From an uncultured Oxalicibacterium sp. (lineage in GTDB: Bacteria; Pseudomonadota; Gammaproteobacteria; Burkholderiales; Burkholderiaceae_D): a stretch of 33,851 bases of DNA. Shown here one piece after another: positions 1 to 10,400 of the stretch. The notes under the pieces were generated by a model. That model saw only the letters and a program-made list of their open reading frames with translations, searched no databases and had not been told where the DNA came from. How positions within the stretch are numbered: the stretch's first letter is position 1; each line of letters begins with the position of its first letter. The translations under genes and the position numbers were made by a program. The stretch covers positions 1 to 33,851 of the forward strand of contig NZ_CAJYMD010000033.1 of assembly GCF_913776015.1 (NCBI RefSeq), read 5' to 3'.

Positions 1-146
1 ATGGCGACGGTGACGATTTCGGCGCCGCTGGCCAGACTGGCTTCGCGGGTTTCGGTCAGGTCTTTGTACTTGCCGCTGCCGACCAGCAGGCGCGATTTGT
101 AGGCCTTGCCGGCAATGGTCAATTGGGACTCTTCAAACGAGGACAT
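1..146 (-). CDS. thiG: Thiazole synthase ThiG, N-terminal 48 residues (cut by window edge)
   Basis: The visible N-terminus begins [16 protein letters not shown] and continues [12 protein letters not shown], the start typical of ThiG. ThiG is the cytoplasmic TIM-barrel enzyme that builds the thiazole phosphate of thiamine from DXP, dehydroglycine (or glycine) and the sulfur carried on ThiS. The ATG is at 146. The catalytic lysine lies beyond the window edge and cannot be checked. It follows thiS after a 117-nt gap and is the third gene of a leftward thiC-thiS-thiG operon, so it should be under the same TPP riboswitch. I see no terminator in the thiS-thiG gap. The identification is firm for the family; completeness of the gene cannot be judged. 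Confidence 0.9.
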   Translation of the reverse strand, partial: MSSFEESQLTIAGKAYKSRLLVGSGKYKDLTETREASLASGAEIVTVA

Positions 147-263
147 GCAATATCTCCAGAAAATTTGGCAGGCAAATGCCGCCGACAGGCAACACAAACA
201 AAATGATGCGAACGACATTCACATGCCGCCTGCATCGTCTGCATTAGTTAGCCTTCGCTGACT

Positions 264-2561
<2,298 letters not shown>

Positions 2562-2593
2562 TGTGTTGCAACTTCTTTTACGACATCTACTGC

Positions 2594-2636
2594 TGTTGCC
2601 GTCTTTGTGGCAACAACATCAGTCTATGAACTGATG
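2594..2636. repeat. Two adjacent perfect 7-bp inverted repeats in the thiC upstream region
   Basis: TGTTGCC (2594-2600) pairs with GGCAACA (2609-2615) across an 8-nt loop. One base further on, CATCAGT (2617-2623) pairs with ACTGATG (2630-2636) across a 6-nt loop. They lie 33-75 nt upstream of the TPP aptamer, within or next to the expected thiC promoter. No T-tract follows on either strand, so they do not look like terminators. The rest of 2562-2773 holds no gene I can support. A minus-strand TTGCCA with TAGATG 18 nt downstream is a weak promoter candidate in the same place. Confidence 0.4.
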
Positions 2637-2773
2637 CCGATACCGACATTGACCGCAGTCAAACTTTGACATCTGACATGAATGGATTGCCGCTGAATCT
2701 TGCCTCAACCGCTTGCATCAGCTTTTGCTTCAATCGGCGCCGATCGCCGATTTCTGACAATCCATTGATGTCA

Positions 2774-2805
2774 GTTCTGAAGTGCGATCACTTGCACCTC
2801 AGAAC
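2774..2805 (-). terminator. Hairpin just after pyk (terminator-like, no U-tract)
   Basis: GTTCTGA (2774-2780) and TCAGAAC (2799-2805) form 7 bp. They are extended inward, past one mismatch, by GTGC/GCAC, with an 8-nt loop. The hairpin begins 9 nt beyond the pyk stop codon. No run of U follows on the minus strand, so it may stabilise the 3' end or act with Rho rather than terminate by itself. Confidence 0.45.
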
Positions 2806-2814
2806 CGTCATACA

Positions 2815-4230
2815 TTACTTGATCGTTGCGATGTGCAACAGGTTGGTCGTGCCCGACTCACCGAATGGCAGACCAGCCGAGATCGCGATGTAATCGCCCT
2901 TCTTGGCAAAACCTTCGCGCTCTGCAGCCGTCACTGCTTCGCTGACCATTTCGTCAACCGAGTGCACGTCTTTACCGACGATCGAGTGGATGCCCCAAAC
3001 CCATGCCAGACGGCGTGCGGTTTTGAGTTCTGGCGTGATGCTCAGGATCGACGTGGTTGGGCGAACGCGTGCAGCGCTCATGCTGGTGCTACCGGACTTG
3101 GTGTAAGTCACGGTGCCAGCTGCCTTGATCGCAGCGGTGGTGTCACGCAAGGCGTTGCAGATTGCATCTTCCGGCGTTGGACGTGGCGTCACTTGTTGTG
3201 CGTCAAGCAGCGTGCGGTAGACAGGATCGCTTTCCACTTCCTTGATGATGCTGTCCATCATTTGGACGGCGCGAACAGGGTTTTTACCGCTGGCCGATTC
3301 AGCCGACAGCATGACCGCATCTGCGCCTTCGTAGATCGCGTTTGCAACGTCCGATGCTTCTGCACGCGTTGGCATTGGCGATTCGGTCATCGATTCCAGC
3401 ATGTGCGTTGCAACGATCGTTGGACGACCGTATTTACGCGATACGCGGATGATTTCTTTTTGCGCACGTGGCACTTGCGAGATCGGCAGTTCAACACCGA
3501 GGTCACCACGCGCCACCATCACGGAGTCGGATGCTTTGCAGATTGCATCGATGTCGAGCATGGCGGCTGGTTTTTCGATCTTCGATTGAATCAGCGCGCG
3601 ATCGCCGATGATCTTGCGTGCGTCTTCGATATCGGAAACTTGTTGCACGAACGACAGTGCAACCCAGTCCACGCCCAACGACAGAGCAAACTCCAGATCG
3701 ACCAGATCTTTCGGTGTCATTGCAGGAATTGGCAGGATTGCGTCTGGTACGTTGACGCCTTTGCGGTTCGAAATTTTGCCGCCGGTGGTCACGCGCGTCA
3801 CCATGCGGTCACCCGTATTGCTTTCTACCGACACGCGAATCTTGCCGTCATCGAACAACAGGTTCTGGCCCGCTTTGACAGCGGCGAACAGTTCAGGATG
3901 GGGCAGATAAACGCGGGTTGCGTCGCCAGGCGTTTGATCACGATCAAGAACGAATTCTTGACCGGCGGTCAGGACAGCGGAATCACCATTGAAGGTGCCC
4001 AGACGGATTTTTGGACCTTGCAAATCGCACAGGATGGAAACTGGACGACCGTATTTTTTTTCCAGGCCACGCACGATTTCGTGACGTGCGCGGTGATCTT
4101 CGTGCGAACCGTGGCTGAAGTTGAAGCGGAACATGTCCACACCAGCTTCGAACAGCGCGCTGATGGTTTCTACATCACCACTTGCTGGGCCCAGGGTAGC
4201 AACGATTTTTGCTTTGCGATTACGTCTCAT
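2815..4230 (-). CDS. pyk: Pyruvate kinase
   Basis: This enzyme converts phosphoenolpyruvate and ADP to pyruvate and ATP in the cytoplasm. The 471-aa product starts MRRNRKAKIVATLGPAS, the classical N-terminus. It carries FRFNFSHG, the catalytic-lysine segment SKIEKPAAM and the signature MVARGDLGVELP, and ends with the allosteric-type C-terminal domain. Its length matches bacterial enzymes (about 470-480 aa). The ATG at 4230 has AAGAAG seven bases upstream. It lies 75 nt downstream of ttuD, in the same direction, but a terminator-like hairpin separates them, so it may be expressed partly by read-through or from its own promoter. The context (glycerate kinase upstream, as for ttuE in tartrate operons) suggests it serves the glycerate route. 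It may also be the general isozyme; that cannot be decided here. Confidence 0.97.
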   Translation of the reverse strand: MRRNRKAKIVATLGPASGDVETISALFEAGVDMFRFNFSHGSHEDHRARHEIVRGLEKKYGRPVSILCDLQGPKIRLGTFNGDSAVLTAGQEFVLDRDQTPGDATRVYLPHPELFAAVKAGQNLLFDDGKIRVSVESNTGDRMVTRVTTGGKISNRKGVNVPDAILPIPAMTPKDLVDLEFALSLGVDWVALSFVQQVSDIEDARKIIGDRALIQSKIEKPAAMLDIDAICKASDSVMVARGDLGVELPISQVPRAQKEIIRVSRKYGRPTIVATHMLESMTESPMPTRAEASDVANAIYEGADAVMLSAESASGKNPVRAVQMMDSIIKEVESDPVYRTLLDAQQVTPRPTPEDAICNALRDTTAAIKAAGTVTYTKSGSTSMSAARVRPTTSILSITPELKTARRLAWVWGIHSIVGKDVHSVDEMVSEAVTAAEREGFAKKGDYIAISAGLPFGESGTTNLLHIATIK

Positions 4231-4254
4231 GACAGTCTTCTTTTAAGTTGAGAT

Positions 4255-4293
4255 AAATAAAATCAAACGCCCCGACGAAACTTTCATCGAGGC
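4255..4293 (-). terminator. Terminator-like hairpin between ttuD and pyk
   Basis: On the minus strand GCCUCGAUGAA pairs with UUCGUCGGGGC (4283-4293 with 4269-4279): 11 pairs including two G-U, around a 3-nt loop. The U-rich stretch GUUUGAUUUUAUUU follows. It starts 12 nt after the ttuD stop, and its U-tract ends about 25 nt before the pyk ATG. This predicts at least partial uncoupling of pyk from the upstream genes. Confidence 0.7.
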
Positions 4294-4305
4294 AGATTCG
4301 GAAAA

Positions 4306-5571
4306 TTACAGAATCAGGATGGCGCGGAAGTCATTGACGTTGGTACGCGTCGGACCGCTGACGATCAAATCGTCGAGACCGCTGAAGAAACCATAACCGT
4401 CGTTGTTTTCCAGCATGGCCTTGGCGTTCAAGCCCTTGTCTACTGCACGCGTCCAGGAATCCGGTGTGTAGAGCGCGCCGGCATTGTCTTCCGAACCATC
4501 GATACCATCGGTATCGCAGGCCAATGCGTAGATGCCTGGCGTACCTTGCAAGGACACGGCGAGACTCAACAGAAATTCGGCGTTACGGCCACCACGACCA
4601 TTGCCGCGCACCGTCACCGTGGTTTCGCCGCCGGACAGAATCACGCATGGCTTGGCAAATGGCTGGCCGTACTTGGCAACCTGCTTGGCCAGTGCGGCAT
4701 GCACCATACCGACGTCGCGCGATTCACCTTCGAGATCGTTCGACAGGATGTATGGCGTGATGCCTGCGGCACGTGCCTTTTCCGCAGCGGCTTCGAGTGC
4801 GTGCTGTGCTGTCGCGATGACGTGATGTTCATTGCGGGCAAAACGCACGTCGTCCGGTTTCGGGGTTTCCCCCGCACCGGATTCCAGATGCTTGCGCACG
4901 TTGTCGGGCAGGTCGATGTTGTACTTCTTCAGGATCGCCAGCGATTGCTCGCAAGTCGTTGGATCCGGCAGCGTCGGGCCGGAAGCGATCACGCCTGGAT
5001 CGTCGCCTGGCACGTCGGAAATCAGCAGCGTGATGACTTTGGCCGGTGCGCATGCCAATGCCAGACGACCGCCTTTGATGGCCGACAGGTGCTTGCGCAC
5101 GCAATTCATTTCGGAAATCGTGGCACCGCTCTTCAGCAATGCCTTGTTCAATGCCTGCTTTTGTTCGAGCGTGATACCTTCGCCCGGCAGGCTCAACAGC
5201 GCTGAACCGCCACCAGTAATCAGGCACAGCACCAGATCATCTTCGGTCAAACCCTTGACCATGTCCAGCATGCGACCGGCAGCAGCACGACCAGCTTCAT
5301 CCGGTACCGGATGCGCGGCTTCGACCACTTCGATCTGCTTGCAGTCGGCACCGTGATCGTAACGCGTGACGATCAAGCCTTCGACCTTGCCCGGCCACGT
5401 ATCTTCAACGACCTTTGCCATTGCCGCTGCGCCCTTGCCGGCGCCGATCACCAGCGTGCGCCCTTTGGCGGATTGCTTGGGCAGGTAGGCGGGCATGCAC
5501 TTGCGTGCGCTCACAGCCTCAACTGCGGTGTCATACAGGTCGTTCAAAAACTGGCGGGGATCAATCGACAT
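4306..5571 (-). CDS. ttuD: Glycerate 2-kinase (TtuD/GckA, MOFRL family)
   Basis: This 421-aa protein belongs to the DUF4147/MOFRL family, often still labelled hydroxypyruvate reductase but shown in several organisms to phosphorylate D-glycerate to 2-phosphoglycerate. Visible signatures are VIGAGKGAAAMAK (about 41-53), the glycine-rich LITGGGSALLSLPGEG (about 117-132), ISDVPGDDPGVIASGPT and the C-terminal MOFRL element GRGGRNAEFLLSLA. The ATG at 5571 gives a normal-length protein. It lies between glxR, which makes glycerate, and pyk, which uses the PEP formed after enolase, so the neighbours support the kinase reading. A 9-bp UUCG hairpin precedes it and a terminator follows. The symbol gckA would be equally acceptable. 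Confidence 0.9.
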   Translation of the reverse strand: MSIDPRQFLNDLYDTAVEAVSARKCMPAYLPKQSAKGRTLVIGAGKGAAAMAKVVEDTWPGKVEGLIVTRYDHGADCKQIEVVEAAHPVPDEAGRAAAGRMLDMVKGLTEDDLVLCLITGGGSALLSLPGEGITLEQKQALNKALLKSGATISEMNCVRKHLSAIKGGRLALACAPAKVITLLISDVPGDDPGVIASGPTLPDPTTCEQSLAILKKYNIDLPDNVRKHLESGAGETPKPDDVRFARNEHHVIATAQHALEAAAEKARAAGITPYILSNDLEGESRDVGMVHAALAKQVAKYGQPFAKPCVILSGGETTVTVRGNGRGGRNAEFLLSLAVSLQGTPGIYALACDTDGIDGSEDNAGALYTPDSWTRAVDKGLNAKAMLENNDGYGFFSGLDDLIVSGPTRTNVNDFRAILIL

Positions 5572-5652
5572 GGGAACAGGATACTTTCAACGGTAAATCA
5601 AAAAACGGGGAACACGAACCGGCATCGCTGACTGCTGCAACGCCGGCTCGCT

Positions 5653-5674
5653 CACCGCAACCGAAGTTGCGGTG
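5653..5674 (-). repeat. UUCG-capped hairpin between glxR and ttuD
   Basis: On the transcribed strand CACCGCAAC and GUUGCGGUG form nine perfect pairs around the loop UUCG, closed by C-G. This is the exceptionally stable C(UUCG)G tetraloop. It stands 16 nt after the glxR stop and about 80 nt before the ttuD start. No U-tract follows, so an mRNA-stability or processing role is more likely than termination. Confidence 0.6.
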
Positions 5675-5690
5675 TACTGCCAACGACGAA

Positions 5691-6578
5691 TTACGCCTTG
5701 GCGATTTCGTGGTTCGACATGATTTCGATCGCGCGGCACAGTGCCGAGTGATCCATGCCGCTCAAACCGTTTGCAGCGCAAGCGTTCATCAGTTCCTGGG
5801 TTGCTGCAGTGTTCGGCAGCGTCACGCCCATCGACTTGGCGCCTTGCAATGCCAGGTTCAGATCTTTCTGGTGCAGTTCGATACGGAAACCTGGGTTAAA
5901 CGTACGTTTGACCATACGCTCGCCGTGCACTTCCAGAATACGCGAGTTGGCGAAACCACCCATCAGTGCCTGACGCACTTTGGCTGGATCGGCACCGGCT
6001 TTCGATGCGAACAACAGGGCTTCGGAAACAGCTTGGATGTTCAGTGCAACGATGATCTGGTTCGCAACTTTGGTGGTCTGACCATCGCCGTTACCGCCAA
6101 CCAGCGTGATGTTCTTGCCCATCAGTTCGAAAAGTGGCTTGACGGTGTTGAAAGCGGCTTCCGAACCACCGATCATGATCGTCAGTGAGGCTGCTTTTGC
6201 ACCGACTTCGCCGCCGGATACTGGTGCATCCAGGTATTCAGCGCCGAGTGCGTTGATTTTCTTGGCGAATTCTTTGGTCGCGATTGGCGAGATCGAGCTC
6301 ATGTCGACAACGATCTTGCCTTTGCTGATGCCCGAAGCAACACCGTTTTCGCCGAACAGAACGGCTTCCACGTGCGGGGTATCCGGCACCATGGTGATGA
6401 TGATGTCAGCGTTCTTGGCAACTTCAGCGCCCGATGCGCAGACTTTTGCGCCACCGTCGATCAGTTCCTGTGCAGGTGCTTTCTGATCGTGAACGTACAG
6501 CTCGTGGCCACCTTTTTGCAGGTTGAGGGCCATTGGCGCGCCCATGATGCCCAAACCGATAAATCCGACTTTTGCCAT
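5691..6578 (-). CDS. glxR: Tartronate semialdehyde reductase (2-hydroxy-3-oxopropionate reductase)
   Basis: This 295-aa beta-hydroxyacid dehydrogenase reduces tartronate semialdehyde to D-glycerate with NAD(P)H. The N-terminal Rossmann signature is GFIGLGIMGAPMALNL (residues 5-20). The substrate-binding DAPVSGGEVGAKAASLTIMI follows, then the catalytic-lysine segment GQTTKVANQIIVA. The ATG at 6578 was chosen because AGGAG lies eight bases upstream and the family begins with this Rossmann strand. An upstream in-frame extension of 33 codons has no family resemblance. It is flanked by hyi and ttuD in a leftward operon and acts directly after Gcl. The close homologue garR has the same chemistry; context favours the glyoxylate version. 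Confidence 0.94.
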   Translation of the reverse strand: MAKVGFIGLGIMGAPMALNLQKGGHELYVHDQKAPAQELIDGGAKVCASGAEVAKNADIIITMVPDTPHVEAVLFGENGVASGISKGKIVVDMSSISPIATKEFAKKINALGAEYLDAPVSGGEVGAKAASLTIMIGGSEAAFNTVKPLFELMGKNITLVGGNGDGQTTKVANQIIVALNIQAVSEALLFASKAGADPAKVRQALMGGFANSRILEVHGERMVKRTFNPGFRIELHQKDLNLALQGAKSMGVTLPNTAATQELMNACAANGLSGMDHSALCRAIEIMSNHEIAKA

Positions 6579-6673
6579 GTTATTGACTCCTGAGTTTTTT
6601 AATGAAACGCGACCGTGATGGTACGCGTATGGTGCAATGCTTGTGTGACGAGAACGTGAAAGTCCGATAAAAG

Positions 6674-6701
6674 TCATGGGCAGCCCGAAGACCGCCCATG
6701 A
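6674..6701 (-). terminator. UUCG-capped hairpin between hyi and glxR
   Basis: On the transcribed strand UCAUGGGCGGUC pairs with GGCUGCCCAUGA around a UUCG loop: 12 pairs including two G-U, again closed by C-G. CUUUUAUC follows, a weak U-tract, so it could act as an attenuator or 3'-end stabiliser. It starts 9 nt after the hyi stop codon. Read on the plus strand the stem is followed by six T, but no plus-strand gene ends here. Confidence 0.55.
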
Positions 6702-6710
6702 TTTTTTCTC

Positions 6711-7490
6711 TTACACGCCGTGCGCAGCGCGCCAGCCGAGACCTTCTACCGTACCGGCTTTCGGTTTGTACTCGCAACCGATCCAGCCTTGGTATCCGAT
6801 TTCGTCCAGATACTTGAACAGGTAGGTGTAGTTGATCTCACCGGTACCTGGTTCGAAGCGGCCTGGATTGTCGGCCAACTGCAGATGTGGAATCACTTTC
6901 AGGTTATTCTTGATCGTGTTTGCCAGCTCACCTTCCATGCGTTGCATGTGATAGATGTCGTACTGGAAGAACAGATTGTCCGAACCAACCTTGGCGATGA
7001 TGTCCAGCGTTTGCTTGGTGCCGGTCAGGAAGAAGCCTGGGATATCGAACGTGTTGATCGCTTCGATCAACAGTGGAATACCCGCTTCTTTCAGCTTGGC
7101 AGCCGCATATTTCAAGTTCGCAACCAGGGTCGCTTCTGCTTGCTCATGCGTCACGCCGGCAGGCACGATACCCGACAGGATGTTGACCTGTTTGGTGCCG
7201 AGTACCTTGACGTACTCGATTGCCTTGTCGACACCGGCCTTGAACTCTTCCACACGATCCGGATGGCAAGCGATACCGCGCTCACCTGCTGCCCAATTAC
7301 CGGCTGGCAGATTGTGCAAGACCATTTCCAGATTGTTTTCTTTCAATTTCGCAGCGACATCAGCCGCCGGGAAATCGTAAGGGAACAAGAATTCAACGCC
7401 TTTGAAGCCATTCTTTGCAGCTTGTTCAAAGCGGTCCATGAATGGCACCTCGTTGAACAGCATCGTCAGATTAGCAGCAAGTTTCGTCAT
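6711..7490 (-). CDS. hyi: Hydroxypyruvate isomerase
   Basis: This 259-aa TIM-barrel protein of the xylose-isomerase-like family interconverts hydroxypyruvate and tartronate semialdehyde. The start MTKLAANLTMLFNEVPFMDR and the metal and substrate segments LIEAINTFDIPGFFL, FQYDIYHMQRMEG and IGCEYKPKAGTVEGLGW are typical of Hyi; length matches the E. coli enzyme (about 258 aa). Its ATG lies one base after the gcl stop, and its SD (AGGAAG) lies inside the end of gcl, so the two are translationally coupled. Position after gcl is the classic order. Confidence 0.94.
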   Translation of the reverse strand: MTKLAANLTMLFNEVPFMDRFEQAAKNGFKGVEFLFPYDFPAADVAAKLKENNLEMVLHNLPAGNWAAGERGIACHPDRVEEFKAGVDKAIEYVKVLGTKQVNILSGIVPAGVTHEQAEATLVANLKYAAAKLKEAGIPLLIEAINTFDIPGFFLTGTKQTLDIIAKVGSDNLFFQYDIYHMQRMEGELANTIKNNLKVIPHLQLADNPGRFEPGTGEINYTYLFKYLDEIGYQGWIGCEYKPKAGTVEGLGWRAAHGV

Positions 7491-7491
7491 C

Positions 7492-9240
7492 TTAGTCTTC
7501 CTTCACATCCAGGATTTCTTCGAATTCATTGATCGCGTTGATCTCGGTACCCATCGCGATGTTGGTAACGCGTTCGAGGATGATCTCGACAACGACCGGC
7601 ACTTTGAATTCCTTGATCCACTCTTGCGCTTTGCGCAGAGCTGGTTGGATGTCGTCTGGGTTGTAGACGCGAATTGCTTTACAGCCGAGGCCTTCCGTGA
7701 CCTTGACGTGATCAACACCGTACGAAGCGTTTTCGGTCGAGTTGATGTTGTCGAATGCCAGCGAAACGCAGTAGTCCATCGTGAACATACGTTGTGCTTG
7801 ACGGATCAGGCCCAGGTACGAGTTGTTCACCAACACGTGGATGTATGGCAGGTTGAACTGTGCGCCAGCAGCCAATTCTTCGATCAGGAACTGGAAGTCG
7901 TAATCGCCGGTGATGGCAACGATTTCGCTGGTTGGATCGGCAGCCCGGACACCCAGAGCAGCTGGAACGGTCCAGCCCAATGGACCTGCTTGACCGCAGT
8001 TAATCCAGTTACGTTCTTTGTAGACGTGCAGGAATTGACCGGCAGCGATTTGCGACAGACCGATGTTCGATACATAACGTGCGGTTTTGCCGAACACGGT
8101 GTTCATTTCCTGGTAAACACGTTGTGGCTTGATCGGCGTGACGTCGAAGTCGGTCTTACGCAGCATCGTGCGCTTGCGTTTCTGGCATTCGGCCAACCAT
8201 GCATCACGGTTTTTCAGTTTGCCGGCAGCTTTCCATTCTTTGGCAACTTCAACCAGCAAGGTCAGAGCCGCTTTTGCATCGGAAACGATACCGAGGTCAG
8301 GACCGAACACACGGCCGATCTGCGTTGGTTCGATGTCGATGTGAACGAACTTGCGGTCTTTGGTGAAGACGTCGATCGAACCGGTGAAACGGTTTGCCCA
8401 ACGGTTACCGATACCGAATGCGAAGTCCGAAGCCAGCATCGTGGCATTGCCATAACGATGCGAGGTTTGCAGGCCAACCATACCGACCATCAGTGGGTGG
8501 TCATCAGGAACGGTGCCCCAGCCCATCAGGGTTGGCACGACTGGCACGTTGACCAGTTCAGCGAATTCTTGCATCAGCGGAGTTGCGTCAGCATTGATCA
8601 CGCCACCACCGGAGATCAGCAATGGACGCTCTGCTTCGTTCAGCATCGACAGTGCGCGCTCGATTTGCTTGCGGCTTGCTGCTGGCTTGTAGACTGGCAA
8701 TGGCTCGTACAGATCCGGATCGAATTCGATTTCAGCAACTTGCACATCGAATGGCAGATCGATCAACACAGGACCTGGACGGCCCGAACGCATGATGTGG
8801 AATGCTTGTTGGAACACTTGTGGAACCAGCGCTGGCTCACGCACCATGACCGACCATTTGGTCACTGGCTTCGAGATCGATTCGATATCGACAGCCTGGA
8901 AGTCTTCCTTGTAAATACGTGCGCGCGGTGCTTGACCGGTGATGCACAGAATCGGGATCGAGTCAGCTTGTGCCGAGTACAGACCGGTCACCATGTCGGT
9001 GCCGCCAGGGCCCGAGGTTGCCAGCGCAACGCCGATATTACCGGCTGCTGCACGCGTGTAGCCTTCGGCCATGTGGGTCGCAGCTTCTACGTGACGCGCC
9101 AGAATGTGCTTGATCGTGCCGTTTTTTTGCAATGCCGAGTAGAACGGATTGATCGCTGCGCCAGGAACGCCGAACGCCTGATCAATACCTTCTTTTTGCA
9201 GAATCCAGACTGCTGCCTGGGCTGCGGTCATCTTTGCCAT
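7492..9240 (-). CDS. gcl: Glyoxylate carboligase (tartronate-semialdehyde synthase)
   Basis: This is a thiamine-diphosphate enzyme that condenses two glyoxylate molecules to tartronate semialdehyde plus CO2. The product is 582 aa. It starts [19 protein letters not shown] and has [15 protein letters not shown]. Val51 (in [14 protein letters not shown]) replaces the usual ThDP-activating glutamate, as in E. coli Gcl, which separates it from acetolactate synthases. The ThDP-binding motif starting GDYDFQF is near the C-terminal third. Two ATG codons are in tandem; the second (9240) is preferred because GGAGG is then five bases away instead of two and because E. coli Gcl starts MAKM. It is the first gene of the glyoxylate operon, with a LysR gene divergent upstream. 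It needs TPP, made via the neighbouring thi operon, though that link is only suggestive. Confidence 0.95.
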   Translation of the reverse strand: MAKMTAAQAAVWILQKEGIDQAFGVPGAAINPFYSALQKNGTIKHILARHVEAATHMAEGYTRAAAGNIGVALATSGPGGTDMVTGLYSAQADSIPILCITGQAPRARIYKEDFQAVDIESISKPVTKWSVMVREPALVPQVFQQAFHIMRSGRPGPVLIDLPFDVQVAEIEFDPDLYEPLPVYKPAASRKQIERALSMLNEAERPLLISGGGVINADATPLMQEFAELVNVPVVPTLMGWGTVPDDHPLMVGMVGLQTSHRYGNATMLASDFAFGIGNRWANRFTGSIDVFTKDRKFVHIDIEPTQIGRVFGPDLGIVSDAKAALTLLVEVAKEWKAAGKLKNRDAWLAECQKRKRTMLRKTDFDVTPIKPQRVYQEMNTVFGKTARYVSNIGLSQIAAGQFLHVYKERNWINCGQAGPLGWTVPAALGVRAADPTSEIVAITGDYDFQFLIEELAAGAQFNLPYIHVLVNNSYLGLIRQAQRMFTMDYCVSLAFDNINSTENASYGVDHVKVTEGLGCKAIRVYNPDDIQPALRKAQEWIKEFKVPVVVEIILERVTNIAMGTEINAINEFEEILDVKED

Positions 9241-9243
9241 CAT

Positions 9244-9364
9244 TACCTCCAGTGAATGAAATTTTTACGACTAATGCGAATTTTTACAGGTACGTATACT
9301 AATTGCTATGCAATAATTTGAGAATAGAACATTTGTTCAACCCATTAAATACTTCAGGTATCGA
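9244..9364. promoter_or_regulatory. Divergent gcl / lysR promoter region
   Basis: This 121-bp, AT-rich intergenic stretch must carry both promoters and the regulator's site. ATACTAATTGCTAT at 9296-9309 is an imperfect ATA-N8-TAT dyad of the kind LysR-type regulators bind. AATTTTTAC occurs twice in the same orientation (9260-9268 and 9279-9287), 19 bp apart, close to two helical turns. These are visible patterns; the binding assignment is inference. I could not choose -35 and -10 boxes with confidence. Confidence 0.4.
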
Positions 9365-10270
9365 ATGGATAAGCTCAAACAAATCGAAGCGTTTACCTCT
9401 GCCGTCGAGCACGGCAGCTTTGCCGCCGCCGCTTTGGCGCTGCAAGTCACGCCTGTCATGGTCGGGCGCCGCATCGATACGCTGGAGAAACGCCTCGGCG
9501 TTCGCCTGCTGCACCGCTCGACACGCCGTCTGGCTCTTACAGAAGAAGGCTCCGTCTATCTGGAGCACTGCAAGAAGATGCTGACGGAACTGGATTTGGC
9601 AGAAAGCGCCATTTCCGCAGGACAACATCAAGTTGCCGGACACTTGATCGTTTCCGCACCCGCGTCCTTCGGCCGACAGCACGTTGCACCTTACGCGCCA
9701 TCCTTCCTGAAGCAACATCCGGGTCTGAAAATGTCCTTCAACCTGACTGACCGCGTGGTCGATCTGGTGCAGGAAGGCTATGACATGGGGATTCGTATCG
9801 GCGGCAACATCGATCCGAACTTCGTTGCCGTCAAGCTAGCGTCCAACAAGCGCGTGGTCTGCGGCACGCCGGAATATTTCCAGAAACACGGCAAACCCCG
9901 GACACTGGATGACCTCTCCAAGCATAATTGCCTTGCCTTCAACTTGCAAGGCGGCCAGCAGCGCGGCTGGTATTTCAACCACCGAGGCCGCATGGTGTCG
10001 GTACGCGTCAATGGCAGCCTGGATTGCAACGACGGCGAATTGCTGCACCGCTGGATGACGGAAGGCTTGGGCATTGCCTGGCGCTCAGTATGGGAGATCC
10101 AGAGCCAGCTAGAAAGCGGCACCCTCGTTACGGTGCTCGACGATTATGCGATTCCTGAATACGACATCATGGCCGTCTACCCAAGCCAGAGCAATGTTCC
10201 CGCCAAGGTACGCGTATTCATCCGTCACTTGCAGGAAATGTATAACCAGCCCGGTTACTGGAGTAGGTAG
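9365..10270 (+). CDS. LysR-family transcriptional regulator, probable regulator of the gcl operon
   Basis: This 301-aa protein has an N-terminal winged helix-turn-helix (about residues 1-60, starting MDKLKQIEAFTSAVEHGSF, with VGRRIDTLEKRLGVRLLHRS). A periplasmic-binding-like effector domain follows (about 90-295, beginning HLIVSAPASFGRQH). This is standard LTTR length and layout. It is transcribed divergently from gcl with 121 bp between starts, the usual arrangement for an LTTR acting on its neighbour and itself. A likely effector would be glyoxylate, allantoin- or glycolate-derived metabolites, but nothing in the sequence identifies it. The start at 9365 is the first ATG that gives the conserved N-terminus; its RBS is weak. 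Confidence 0.9.
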   Translation: MDKLKQIEAFTSAVEHGSFAAAALALQVTPVMVGRRIDTLEKRLGVRLLHRSTRRLALTEEGSVYLEHCKKMLTELDLAESAISAGQHQVAGHLIVSAPASFGRQHVAPYAPSFLKQHPGLKMSFNLTDRVVDLVQEGYDMGIRIGGNIDPNFVAVKLASNKRVVCGTPEYFQKHGKPRTLDDLSKHNCLAFNLQGGQQRGWYFNHRGRMVSVRVNGSLDCNDGELLHRWMTEGLGIAWRSVWEIQSQLESGTLVTVLDDYAIPEYDIMAVYPSQSNVPAKVRVFIRHLQEMYNQPGYWSR

Positions 10271-10356
10271 ATATGCACCTTCTTCGCATTGCCTGCGCTA
10301 TCAATACGCCTATGCAGCCACTACCCTTCAAGTTCGCACACCAGCGTCCATAAAAC

Positions 10357-10384
10357 AAAAAGCCCGCTTGCGCGGGCTTTTTTG
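10357..10384. terminator. Bidirectional terminator between lysR and pntB
   Basis: AGCCCGC (10361-10367) and GCGGGCT (10372-10378) form a GC-rich stem with a 4-nt loop. It is flanked by five A on the left and six T on the right, so it works for both convergent genes. Confidence 0.9.
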
Positions 10385-10400
10385 ATCGAGCTGAAGAAGC

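Noticed and set aside
2782-4251. 489-codon open frame on the plus strand opposite pyk
   Set aside because: Cys/His/Arg-rich composition typical of an antisense shadow; pyk on the other strand is certain.
7402-9255. 617-codon open frame on the plus strand, antisense to gcl
   Set aside because: It mirrors the codon pattern of gcl, has no recognisable domain and would cover the whole gcl gene. It is a shadow of biased codon use.
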